A program made the translations under genes and the position numbers. Of a stretch of 64,000 bases of DNA, positions 1-10,400 are shown in pieces; position 1 is the first letter of the stretch, and the number at the start of each line of letters is the position of its first letter. The notes beneath the pieces were generated by a model. It was given only the letters and a program-made list of their open reading frames with translations. It was not told where the DNA came from and ran no database searches. Origin of the DNA: Flammula alnicola (taxonomy: Eukaryota; Basidiomycota; Agaricomycetes; Agaricales; Strophariaceae); the NCBI GenBank assembly GCA_015499995.1, contig JADNRV010000033.1, positions 124,001 to 188,000 of the forward strand. The letters run 5' to 3'.

Positions 1-480
1 CTTCTCTCTGGAACACATCAAGTTCTGTCCAACGATGATAAGCGCTCTAATACCCAATCCAAAAAAGATCAGATCAGCGATTACAAAGCGGTATTTCGAC
101 GTAGGACCTTCGGAAACAATCATGAAGATGTCAGACCGCAAACCGTGGACCTGCGATAGCGAGCAAATAGCGAGAGGCAATCAATTGCAAGAGCTCGCCG
201 CATTTGATCAACATTTGTTTTGAGTTTGTCAATGTTTGTGGCTGCACCGGCTCAGTGGAGTGAGACTCGGGCCGTCCAGACCTTTCCCGTTGGCGAGATT
301 CCTGTCAAACTCCAATGAAATTGTGTCTCGATTCGTAGAATTCCGCGAGAGCTCCAATTCAATCCGATTCTCAATAAATTCCTCGAGCCTTCCGACAAGC
401 CTCTGGAAAGTATAACTGACCAAGAACTGCCGCAAGTCAGAGCGAGATCCGACTTTGACACAATCACAGTAGCACCACAT
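1..480 (-). CDS. possible partial gene leaving the window (weak)
   Basis: Two stretches of minus-strand reading look coding-like. About 480-229 encodes an acidic helical stretch with LEEFIENRIELELSRN. About 149-1 encodes a hydrophobic segment, FVIADLIFFGLGIRALIIV, directly after a plausible acceptor. If they belong together this is a C-terminal part of a membrane protein running off the left edge. I could not find a convincing donor to join them and do not recognise the family. It may equally be chance open frame. Confidence 0.2.
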
Positions 481-1786
481 ATGGACTACACTCGAGTACG
501 TGCCATCGAGGAGAATGGAAAATTTTAGGAGAACGACAAATGCATGTGTTGGGGCTATTCTCCAGACCTGGTAGGCAAGCGTTAGGTTCGTCTCCAGCGA
601 GGTCGGACTCCGGCCCGTTCTAAGACTTAGGCGCGCGCTTGATGGGAGGCGGACCCCAATTTCCCCAAATACTCAAAGGAAAACAAACTACTGATCGAAT
701 ATAGCCATAGAAGCCACGAAAAGAGATCGAGACTCTATGTAAATGACCCACAAATCAGCATTCCCCTCCCTAGAGGCTCTTCATTTATTTTTGCGGGTGA
801 TGTCACTGGACATGTACATCTCGTAATATTTCTTTCCAGGTCTGCATAGAGGATAAGTCAGCTAAGACGGAACTTGGGGACACCGGGTTGATTGTTTGTG
901 TGGTCGAGCGACGACTCGAGCAATTGTTGTAAGGGATGTGGCGGTGAGTGTTTTATGACCCGTAACGAATGTAAGGGACGAGTTTGGTATGGCCGCACGA
1001 GGCCGTTTGAAGCTGTTCGAAGTTCCGAATTTTCCTCGGCTAATTGCAACTTCAAGACGTGGGCTCTTCGTGAATTCGGGAAGGCTTCCACTAGGTACTC
1101 CAGGAAGATACGAGTCTCTGCTCATGATCATCAGCGAAGGGGTCGGGGATGGCTTCAAGCTACATTTAGGTCGCAAGCTAAGGATGTTGTTCCGGGGCGA
1201 GCCTCCGCTGCTTAAAGTCTAAATCCATTCACTTAACGGCCTTTGCGGGCAAGTAGTAACGAAATGTTTCAACAAAGGCCTCGCCGATAGGCCGAGAACC
1301 TTACGTATGTATGTACTGATACTACATTGATCCTGTCAGTGTAAGTAGATGGATACTTCTAATTTTCATCTCTCTTCAGGCTTCCGCCTTCGCCACCCAA
1401 GGCGTTCCCATTCGAAACACTTTTTTTATTCTAACGTGCGCAAGTTTAAAAATTATAGAGAAAGAAAACCATGCCAAGGAGAGCTTCGGCCAAGCCGTCT
1501 TCGGCTAAGTACATGATAGGTACTAAATATAGGAATCACGTGTAACTCACAGCCATTTCTACATTAACCTTGTGTTCTAGTTCCGTCCTCATTCAAAAAT
1601 CTCTTTTCATCTCTTACTATTGTCTACGCTTTATTGTCTTGGGACTTGCAATGGCCCTCAGAAACAGATCGAATCTGCATCTTACAATGCCAGAACCAGC
1701 TCCAATCGAGCAATGGTGGGAAGGAGGGTCGTCGCCCGGTACGTGTCTCTTTTCTTGTCGTCGTCACTTGCTAGAGCTAGACACTC
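481..1786. other. no supported gene
   Basis: Only short overlapping open frames on both strands with no recognisable motif. I see no repeat or RNA gene here. The last part is presumably the 5' region of the RING-like gene that starts at 1787. Confidence 0.5.
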
Positions 1787-2937
1787 ATGAAAATGTCTGC
1801 CACCTTTCTCAAATCTCCGAAATCTCCTCGAAATATGTATTTTCCACCATCTGCTGGCTTTTCGACTCTCACATTCATCGACACGTCGTCCCCTCGCTGG
1901 AACATGGCTCCGAAACCGACTTGGAATCTGACGCCTCCACGGAAACGTAAAATACCACCTCCACTGGACTTAGGGAGTATAGAAGAAGAGGAGGGTTCAT
2001 CAGAATATGACTGTGGATATCTTGATTTGGGCGCCGAAACGCCGTCGGCGAGCAGTCCCAACCTCGTCGAGAACGCAGCTTTTGTCGAGCAGTGGGCCGC
2101 TGCTGGCATCGCTGTTCCCAGAGTGCCAGCAAGACGTCCCTCTTGGAGAGCATCCTCTTCGGGCAAGGATCGTGGACGCTCTACTGGTTTGAAGAAGGAT
2201 GCTGTAGATCGAGACTGTGGGATCTGGTGAGTACTCGAACGATGCACGCGACGAGCTCATCGCTAAAATTACTTTTCATAGTTTCGAGTACGCAGTCGTG
2301 CCATGCAGGACGCTATGTTGCGGAAAGATATTCTGTACGGGGCATCTGCAAGATGTACGTGCATCCCGTCTTGTGTTCTCTTCAATTCGTCATTCATCTA
2401 CTCGATTTTCAGTGGTTGCATGGTCCGAACGCGGAAGGACGGTGTCCAAATTGCGAGAACGCTTGCTCGCTGGAAGGTGGCACTCTCTCACTCGCCCCAC
2501 CTACCTTCCTCCCCTCCTCCCCGGAAGCCCTTGCTCTGAACAAATGCAATAAGCCTATCCAAGCGAAATCCAAGCCCGGGGTATACTCTTCCTCGCCCCT
2601 CACGGCTCTTCAGCCTCATCAGAATGACACACTCCAAAATTCACCTCCCCGATCATCTCCATCCGGGGCATCTCCCAAAAAGACTACGGCATTCCCTCAG
2701 GCTTCACCCGATGGGGCTTCGTCCAGTTCGTCGTCCGCCACTGTGTCCTCGGTGTCGAGCGACGAGGAGGTCAACCCAGGACATCCCTACGCGTTTCCTC
2801 TCAAGCTCGACGTCGTCGCCCCCTCTGCGAGCTCTGCGAACCTCAGCACCACCCCTTTCTCCGCGTCGTGGGGCGCTATTAGCCGGCTCATGAGCATCGT
2901 GACATTCCTGATGTTCTTGTACAAGCTTCTGTCATGA
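1787..2937 (+). CDS. RING-like zinc-finger protein with C-terminal membrane anchor
   Basis: Three exons (1787-2226, 2282-2354, 2413-2937) join in frame through GT-AG introns of 55 and 58 nt and give about 345 residues. Splicing is needed to build the zinc finger: CGIC at residues 144-147, then PCRTLCCGKIFC, a histidine in TGHL, and CPNC at 182-185. This matches the spacing of a RING finger, but lysine stands where the usual H of CGH would be and H stands at the sixth ligand, so the metal-binding set is atypical. The N-terminus is proline/serine rich. The C-terminal half is low-complexity serine-rich and ends in a hydrophobic segment (SIVTFLMFLYKLL), which suggests a tail-anchored membrane protein. 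An E3 ubiquitin ligase role is an inference. A second Met at 1793 could be the start. Confidence 0.62.
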
Positions 2938-4092
2938 GGTCCTCCGCGGCCTGTGACCCCGTGAGGGGATCACGCTGAGACGAAGCCTCGGAAGATCCCA
3001 TTCAATCAACCTATCCATTCAATCACTACCACCACTCCTCTGCCCTTGGTATTATCAGACTCATCATCTCGCTATCGCCGACACCATCCTATTTCTTCTC
3101 ATCATCTTTACGAGTTACGACCCTTCACGACCCTTTAGCATGTTATTATTCGAATCGAGCACTCTCTTCCTTGCCTTTCTTTTCTTTGGCCGCCATTTTC
3201 CCTTTTTTTATGGTCATCATAGTTTCGCTTTTTGTTCGTGTCAATCATTGTATTTGTAGCTCAAGATTCATGTCAGTATACGTCTCTTCTTTTCATCTTC
3301 ATGGCAGCCTGTGGGAAACCCACACGTGATCAAGGTCCGGAAGCGCGGCGCCGGTTATCCATTTAAAATTACTTCTGTTTCCCAACTGAGTCTGTTCCCT
3401 CCTCGTCTCGAATCTCATCCTCGATCCATGTTCTTGGAAAGCAAGTCACGAAATACTTGGGAGACTAAATACTGGGAGCAGAACAGGTGCAAGCTCACGA
3501 GCACGCTTATTCTACTTATCAAAACTGAAAATATAGGTGGTGGCGGAACAAAGTCTAGAGAGCTCAGAGGACGCTACAGTCTCTTTGACTTTCTTACCCC
3601 GGGAAGCTAGCCATTATGGCATGACGCACACTGGCGATATACGGCCTTACCTTCGTGTATCCATAGAGGTCGACAATTCAGTCCTGTTTGACGCCTTCCT
3701 CTTTGCTTATCAGCCCCCATCGCTCGATCTGTTGCTATCTGTGCTCGCTGCCATCTGTTTCTCCTTGTGGAAATCTTGTCCTCGGTCTCCTTTCCGCTTC
3801 ATCAGATGTCGCCGTCTTCTGTCTCAATGCCTACTTACTATTCCACCTTTTGCACTTGGCTGCGCGCATTCTTGGGTTTACCTTAGGATTGTAAGATCAT
3901 GAAAAGGATAGCTAGATTTACTCTGTTTGAACTTTGATGAGCAGTTGGAATCCGAGCGAGGCGTACGCGTTCGGCGTGCTCTGAGATGGCTCCCTCGATC
4001 CTCCTCCATGCCGAAGCCTCTATTGGTGCCACTTTCACCTGATCTTTTCCCTCTTCGGAAATAGGACTCAACAGTAGGAAGTTTTCAAGGTC
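2938..4092. other. intergenic, no supported gene
   Basis: Short open frames only, for example around 3311-3610 and 3537-3902, without recognisable domains. The start is likely the 3' untranslated region of the RING-like gene. Confidence 0.45.
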
Positions 4093-4127
4093 GTCGTTTC
4101 ACGATCAACGCCAGCAGCCCTGGTCCC
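4093..4127 (-). pseudogene. relic of an F-box protein C-terminus
   Basis: Minus-strand reading gives GPGLLALIVKR. This matches, nearly base for base, the tail coding GPALMALIVKR of the F-box gene at 22.8 kb. The flanking sequence does not continue the match in frame, so it is a small decayed fragment. The match is short and could be chance, but the DNA similarity over about 30 bases supports a relic. Confidence 0.35.
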
Positions 4128-4553
4128 TAGGTTGTATTTACAGTATCTTCTGCGTCAGATTGTCTTAGTGTGTGCAATGGCTTCTCGCCTCCAGCGTTGC
4201 TCCAGCGCACTGTGAATGCCTCATATTACGAAAAACAGGACCGTGAGCCCTCTGAGTTGAGCCCAAGTTCGGGTTTGGCCCGCATGAAAAATTAGAATTC
4301 AAAAGTCCTTCGCTCGACCAAGAAAGGAAGATGTTAACATTCGCAACATGACAACACCGTATCAAACTTGAATAAAGTACAGAACTTGAGAAAAGAAAGG
4401 GTAGAAGTACTAGTATAAACAACAATTCTACCGAGAAGATATTAGAAAAGCAGAGATCAAGCTTAAAGCTTAATGGCCGAGTCCTTCGTTCCCAAGAATC
4501 TTTCTGACACATCAATAGACAACTCGAATAAAGGCATTTTCAAACCGGATTCT

Positions 4554-5172
4554 TCAATAGATCCAGCGCACATCCCAGTTGTGACAACCTTCCGCGTCCA
4601 AAAGCCAGCTGGGAGGCTCCACAATGCCAAGAAACTCTTGAATGACTCGAACGTCGTCCGTGGGTGGGGTCCGATTGCCACGTTTGTAGTTGGTCGTCAA
4701 AGAGATGCAAATGAACGACTTTTTCGACAATGCGCCACAGAGCTCGGGGGTACACGAACGAATACCGAGTTGCTCGCGCACCATCTTCACTAATTTATCT
4801 TGCGTGCCCAAGTTGCTCATGTACTTAACTCCTGGGACTTTCCCGGGTGGCACGGGGGTTAAGTCAAGAAAGCCGCATCGACTCCCCATTTCAAACAATT
4901 CTGCATTAGTATAGGGCCATCCGTAGTGGAAGCGAGGAGGCTGAACAAAAAGACCGCGTTTTGGGATGAGTCCTTTCGGAAGGTGCTCGACAGGCATCAG
5001 CTTGAGTACTGCAAGTTTTCCTGCCTACTAGATATCAGTGAAAGGCGGATGAAAGAATCGTACATTTGCTTACGCGAAAGCCAGCACTACCATCCTGGGG
5101 CGGCTGGAATTCGAATGGAAGGCGGTCATACTGAGAAGGATCGAATTTTATTGTTGGCCGAGGTCGAGACAT
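4554..5172 (-). CDS. hypothetical protein, two exons
   Basis: Exon 1 (5172-5074) starts MSRPRPTIKFDPSQYD and ends at a GTAAGC donor. Exon 2 (5024-4554) begins after TAG and continues in phase 0 with AGKLAVLKL, giving about 189 residues. The protein is rich in proline and aromatic residues (RFHYGWPYTNAELFEM, DLTPVPPGKVPGVKY) and shows no signal peptide or membrane segment. I do not recognise the family. An upstream Met at 5277 is in frame but sits in less protein-like sequence, so 5172 is preferred. Coding status rests on the clean intron and on composition. Confidence 0.5.
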
Positions 5173-5924
5173 GAAGTTGATGAACGTATGAGGCAGGTTG
5201 GAGGCAGACGCGGTGCCGCAGGTTAAATACCAACAGTCACACCACGTGATACTGTGATCCGTGATCATTGGTACCAAGAATTGTATGACCTATGAGCCCA
5301 TCTCCTACCGTTTTCAGCTTTTGCGCATGGAGCCGCTGGGCTTACTAGGTATAGAGCGCAGTTGAAAATGCCGGCTACACGCGTAGGCGGAGGGACGGAA
5401 GGTTGGAGGCAGCTGCAGCGCAGGATCGGGAGGTGGGGCGTGCATGAGGAAACCAATGCGCTAAAAGATAGCGAGAAATAGGATAGCGTGCGTCTCAGGG
5501 TTTGAACAGGCAAGTCATCCAATCTTGTGCACCGCGACTTGAGGTTGTGAATGGAGAGACGACAGTGGGGCGGGCAGCGACACGGCGAGAGGAGCGAGGG
5601 CTTGGCGTAGGTTCTGCATCACGAACGGGTAAGTAAATGGCTGTTATGATGGGTAATTGTTGATAACTAACCGTTACCTCATCGTTTCACCCTCTCTTCG
5701 CTGTCCTCCCTGTCCTCCACTGCCGCATCCACTACGCAGACGCCCTCCCAACCCCGCAGCTTCGACCATGTGCCTCCAACTTGGCAATGATAAACGGGCG
5801 GCGTTTTTGTATCGGTTACAAGGTCGGATATCTGTTAAGAGCGGCGAGGCGGAGGGGTAAACATACATGTTAGTAAATTCAACGATCGACATTGTCAGCC
5901 ACGAAAAACTAACCTCCTAAATAC
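5173..5924. other. intergenic, nothing recognised
   Basis: Low-quality open frames on both strands. The left part should hold the promoter of the minus-strand gene ending at 5172. I see no motif that names a function. Confidence 0.4.
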
Positions 5925-6425
5925 CAAGGCTCTTGACGAGGGGGTTGCTGGGGAAGCGGGAGGCCAAAATCTACAGCGAAACGATGAAGACGCTGAATGT
6001 GAGGGAGGACTGGAGCATGATGGGGCATGTTCGAGGTATAGAACGACTTGACAGGCCCGCAGGTACCACATTGGCTCCAGAGGTGGTTGCTCCAGAATGC
6101 CTCTCTAAGAGCACGGCCCTTGTCGTTCTAGGTTAAGAGGAGGTGGAGGGCGACTATGACGCCTTGGAATTCAGAGCCGCGACCAATGGTTGACGGCGGT
6201 GGGGGAGAAGTCGCAGATGTTAGTGGAGATGAACAGGTTGTGCCGGAGTCGAGACCATGGCCCTTCTGGAGGAGCTCGTCGAGGAGGATGACGATGAGGG
6301 TAGCGACGATGAGTTGGATGAGCAGGGGCAAGCAGATGCCGGTGCCGATGTCCTTAGGTTGACTGTAGAGACCAGTAAGCACGTAGACGGCAGCCTGAAC
6401 GAGAGAGATGATAAGAGCGAACGCT
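5925..6425 (-). pseudogene. decayed SEC61 alpha (protein translocon) fragment
   Basis: Minus-strand reading from about 6425 gives AFALIISLVQAAVYVLTG, then LYSQPKD, LIVATLIVILLDELLQKG and GRGSEFQGVIVAL. These are hallmark central transmembrane segments of the ER translocon subunit Sec61-alpha/SecY. The conserved Trp before NDKGRALREAFW is a TAG stop. After that, PVKSFYTSNMP is followed by a frame change, and the block between REAFW and PVK is missing. An AG acceptor just before 6425 suggests a genomic rather than retroposed copy. N- and C-terminal parts are absent. The functional SEC61 gene must lie elsewhere. Confidence 0.8.
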
Positions 6426-6712
6426 GTGATTTAAAGTTGTTAGTTAGGAGAGAGGTGAATACCAATAAAAGTTGAAATGACGAAAGCAGAAACACACTGA
6501 ACATCACTGGATTAAAGGCGAGCAGCGTCATTGTATTCGAAAACATGAACCAAGTGGGAATAAAGGGCGAAACAAGCAATGTACTACTCACGTTTCTAAG
6601 CGCCGCTGAGCTAAGCCCGACCCTCCTTGGCCGCAAAGTCCACAATCTCCTTGCATTCTCCTTCGGCGTCCCTCTTGCAATCCCTGTCCTCACCATCCAG
6701 CTCCTCCTCGCA

Positions 6713-7314
6713 TCAGACTGGATAATCAATAATCAACAGCTGGGGTTTTGGTGAGGGCGCTCTCGACCTGCCGATGCAGAATCCGAGGGTGTAAGCCCAA
6801 GCCCGGCCTTCCTCCTTCTCGACCTTGGTTCTGGTGCTAACATCGCTGGCTTTCTTCGCAGGTGATACGCCCCGGCTTTGGGTCTGCGTCTCCTCGTTGT
6901 GATCGTTGGTGCCAGCGGTGGACGCGAATATGTTTACCGTTTCGCTTTCACACAGGATTCGGAGTCGTGGGTGAAAGGAGGGGCTGGTCATGGTGTTGAG
7001 TGTGGTAGAAACACTAGACATAGGCCGAGCATGGCAAGAAAGTGTAAGTTGTCGAGAGGCGAGTACAGGGTGTCGAATGCAGAAGTGAAGTTGGTGGTGA
7101 TGTTGAGATCAGAGATGGGGCTAAGTGGCTGGTCCTGCACTGAGTTGAGGCGAATTTCGTCAAATGCCGGCGCCGACGCGGATGGAAGTTGAGGGCTAGG
7201 ATGAGAGCTAGGATGAGGTGGCAACGAATCTCCTAGTGAATGGAGGAAGCAGACGACTGAGGCCGAGCCCTTCCCGGTCATCGTCGTCGTCGTTGTCATG
7301 CGATATGTTGTCAT
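6713..7314 (-). CDS. weak hypothetical open frames
   Basis: Two overlapping minus-strand frames (7314-6988 and 7021-6713) look mildly protein-like. The first has a Thr/Met-rich start and a short hydrophobic stretch, FLAMLGLCLVFL. The second has ETVNIFASTAGTNDHNEETQ. A donor/acceptor pair joining them was not found. This may be one degraded gene or chance frames beside the SEC61 relic. No family is recognised. Confidence 0.15.
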
Positions 7315-7438
7315 GCGATAAGCGACGCTGATTCCGCCAACGCGTCACATGCTCTGCAGTTACCACGTGCCCACATCGCGTCAGGAGTCGCTCGCCAGCA
7401 GGACCCCTGATAATGAGGCTCGTTACTCATACATGTTG

Positions 7439-10400
7439 CGGATACTGGATAGCGGATACTGAGTTTGAAATTAGCCTTACATAATCCTGTGTAGCCAACA
7501 GACGTCACTGGCTCAATGAGACACGATATTGGCCTACGACGCGTCTCTTCTTATACGACGCGTCTCTTCTTCTATTTATTCTACAAAACAGCTAACGTTG
7601 GTTCATACCGTTGAACATAGCCCTCATCCATATCCTGTGAGTTTCCCTCGGTCCCTCGGTCTTTGATTTTCAGTATCCATTTATGGCTGACATCGTGTAA
7701 AAAAGAAGCAACGAGATCGCATGGACGGGCCAGGAAGCGCACACAGCATGCAATTCAGACAAGGTAAGTAAACCAGTCCGTTTTGTTAGGTGCTGGTTTT
7801 GAACTGCCATGCTTTCACAGATGACGTTCGAAAGCCGCACGGTCCGAACGTCGGGAGCAGTTCTCCTCATTCCACAACCACTACCAACGACACATCGAGC
7901 TCCATCGATGACCACAATGCCGCATCATCGTCGTCCATGATCGTTTCCAACACTGGGCCTCCAGCACCCAATTCCAGTCCACTAGCTCGATGTAAAACGG
8001 GTTCCCAAGATCGGCCTCGCAAACGAGGTCGTCCCCGTTCTGCAAAAGTGGAGGCCACAGGGCCCAAGCGTCCAGTAGGGCGTCCTCGCAAACACCCCAA
8101 TCTGTTGGCACCTATTGCTCAGCGTCCAGTGGGGCGGCCACGGAAGCAGCCTGTGGCGGCGGGAGGTGTTGTGATTGATTTCAGAAAATTTGTAAGTTCT
8201 ATCTTCAAATTTCAAACTTAACTTTACTGATAGTTTCGCAGATTGTTCCTGGTAGTACAAGGGCTCAACTTCCTGGGCCATCGTTAACTCATCAGGAACA
8301 GCCACCACCGCCACCGTCTTCTGAACAGCCGCAGCCGCCCACTCCACCAATCTCAAGCCTTGTACTGCCGATGGAACCTACAGACTCAGAAACCCCCGCA
8401 CTCCCGCAAGCTGTGATTCCTGATGAAGATCCGGACCGTCCTATCGATGAAGAACCTGATGAGGATGGTGATAGTAGTGGGATGGATGGAGTTGGTGATG
8501 GCTTGGGTGAGGAGGATGATGCCGACGAAGATGAGGATGGTGACAGCGACGATGAACACGATGGCGAGAATGAGACATCTCACCACACAAAATCACGAAA
8601 GGCTCGTCCTCTGCCATCGTGGTTGATGGAACCATTCAATGTCTACGTCGGAGAGTCTAGTGCAGCAAATCGCGATGAGCGAGGGCTTCCGCCACTGTAT
8701 GCCAAATTGAAATCATTCTACTTTCCACAACGCTCGACATTCTTCCTTCTGGGTGTGCAGGCATTAGCACCTCCTGTCCTCTACAACCCACGCTTTTTTC
8801 TCTGGGATCCAGAGCCACTCTGCGATGCCATTCCCTGTCCGAACTGTGGCAGACCACTTCAACGACATAGTGTCATCCCACGGCCGCGGCAAGTCATCGA
8901 CCTCGACTCGCGGATTTGGATCATCGGCTACCGATATCGTTGCCGACTCTGTATCCATCCCAAGTCTGGAAAGAACACTGTCACCTTCCAGAGCTGGGAT
9001 GCCCGGATACTCGCTGTTTTGCCCCCTGCGCTTGCTGCTGAGTTCCCTGCGAAGCTTACCCATCGCAGCGGAATCTCAAAAGCACTCTTTTCGTTCATGC
9101 GATCATGTTTTCAGAACGGCATGGGGGCCAAACGATTCTCGGATGCATTACGTGTGCAACATCTGCTTCGATACGACCACCTCCATCTGCAATACCTAGA
9201 TTTCTTGGCCACACGTAATTTAGATAGCTGGGCTGGCCAACGTTATATGCCCTTCCTCCCTTTCAATGATATGAGCCCTCTTGGCCCTCATGGCTTTGTA
9301 CCAAGTGCCCAATGGCTGCGCAATCTATACGACAACTACATTGAGAGTCATCGGCAAGATTTCAATCAACATATGGCTCTTCTCACGGGTGAAGTTTGCG
9401 CCATCGATCATAGCCATAAGGTAGGCTTTCTGTCTTTTCTGACTGCTCTTCTTGTATCTAATCTACGTTGTGCAGATTACGAAGCATATCGCAAAGGTTA
9501 ATGGCGAGCGCGTCTTTAATGGCCTTCTTACAGTCACGAATGAGAAGGGAGAAATCCGATCCTGTAACCTTGTTGCCACAAAAGCTCATTCTCAATTTGA
9601 GCTTGCGCTTGTGCGAATGCGCGAATCACTTCATATGTATGGCCACACTCAGCCAACACTTTTTTACACCGATAACATGTCTGATAAAGCATTCTTGGAG
9701 ACGTCATTTCCATCTTTACGTGACGACATTGTGCCGGTTGAAAAGTACAGCAGTCTCGAGCCGTTCATGCTTCCCACTGACGTCAAAGTGGAGGTAAAGG
9801 ATGAAGCATCATCGATGAATGCTGCACTCTCGACAATTCTCGACAATCTTCCACTTGAGGAGTCAGACCCCGATCTGGTGATTGGCTTCGATGCTGAGTG
9901 GAATGTCAGCATCTCAGATGGTGGGGTTTTTACTCGGGGTGAGGTTGCTGTTGTTCAGATTGCATATGAGCGGCGAGTTTATATACTCCAGGTACTGCTT
10001 TCTGCTGCCCTATCTTGTGAATGACTCTAATAATTCAGTATTAGGTCGACAAAATGTTAGTGCACAGCAGCCTTCCAGAGAAGCTGGTTATGCTTCTTAG
10101 TAATCCACGAGTTCGAAAGGCGGGGCGGCAGGTTAGCAGTGATCTAAAGTATCTGCATGATTGTGTCAACAATGCACCACCGTTTGTCGGTGCCCTCGAT
10201 CTCGCCACCTTTGCAAAGGAACGGCATGTCGTGGCAAACACAAAGTGTAGTCTTGAAGATCTATGCACTATCGTCCTTCGAAGATGCCTTAGCAAGAATG
10301 TTTCAGAGCGGTTGAGCATGGCTTGGGAGCAACAAATTCTGACGACCGAGCAAATCCGATATGCAGCGACTGATGCCTATGTCCCACTTCTCCTCCATGA

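Noticed and set aside
7540..7580. tandem ACGACGCGTCTCTTCTT as an element end
   Set aside because: Only two copies of 17 bases, with no counterpart on the right side of the fusion gene.
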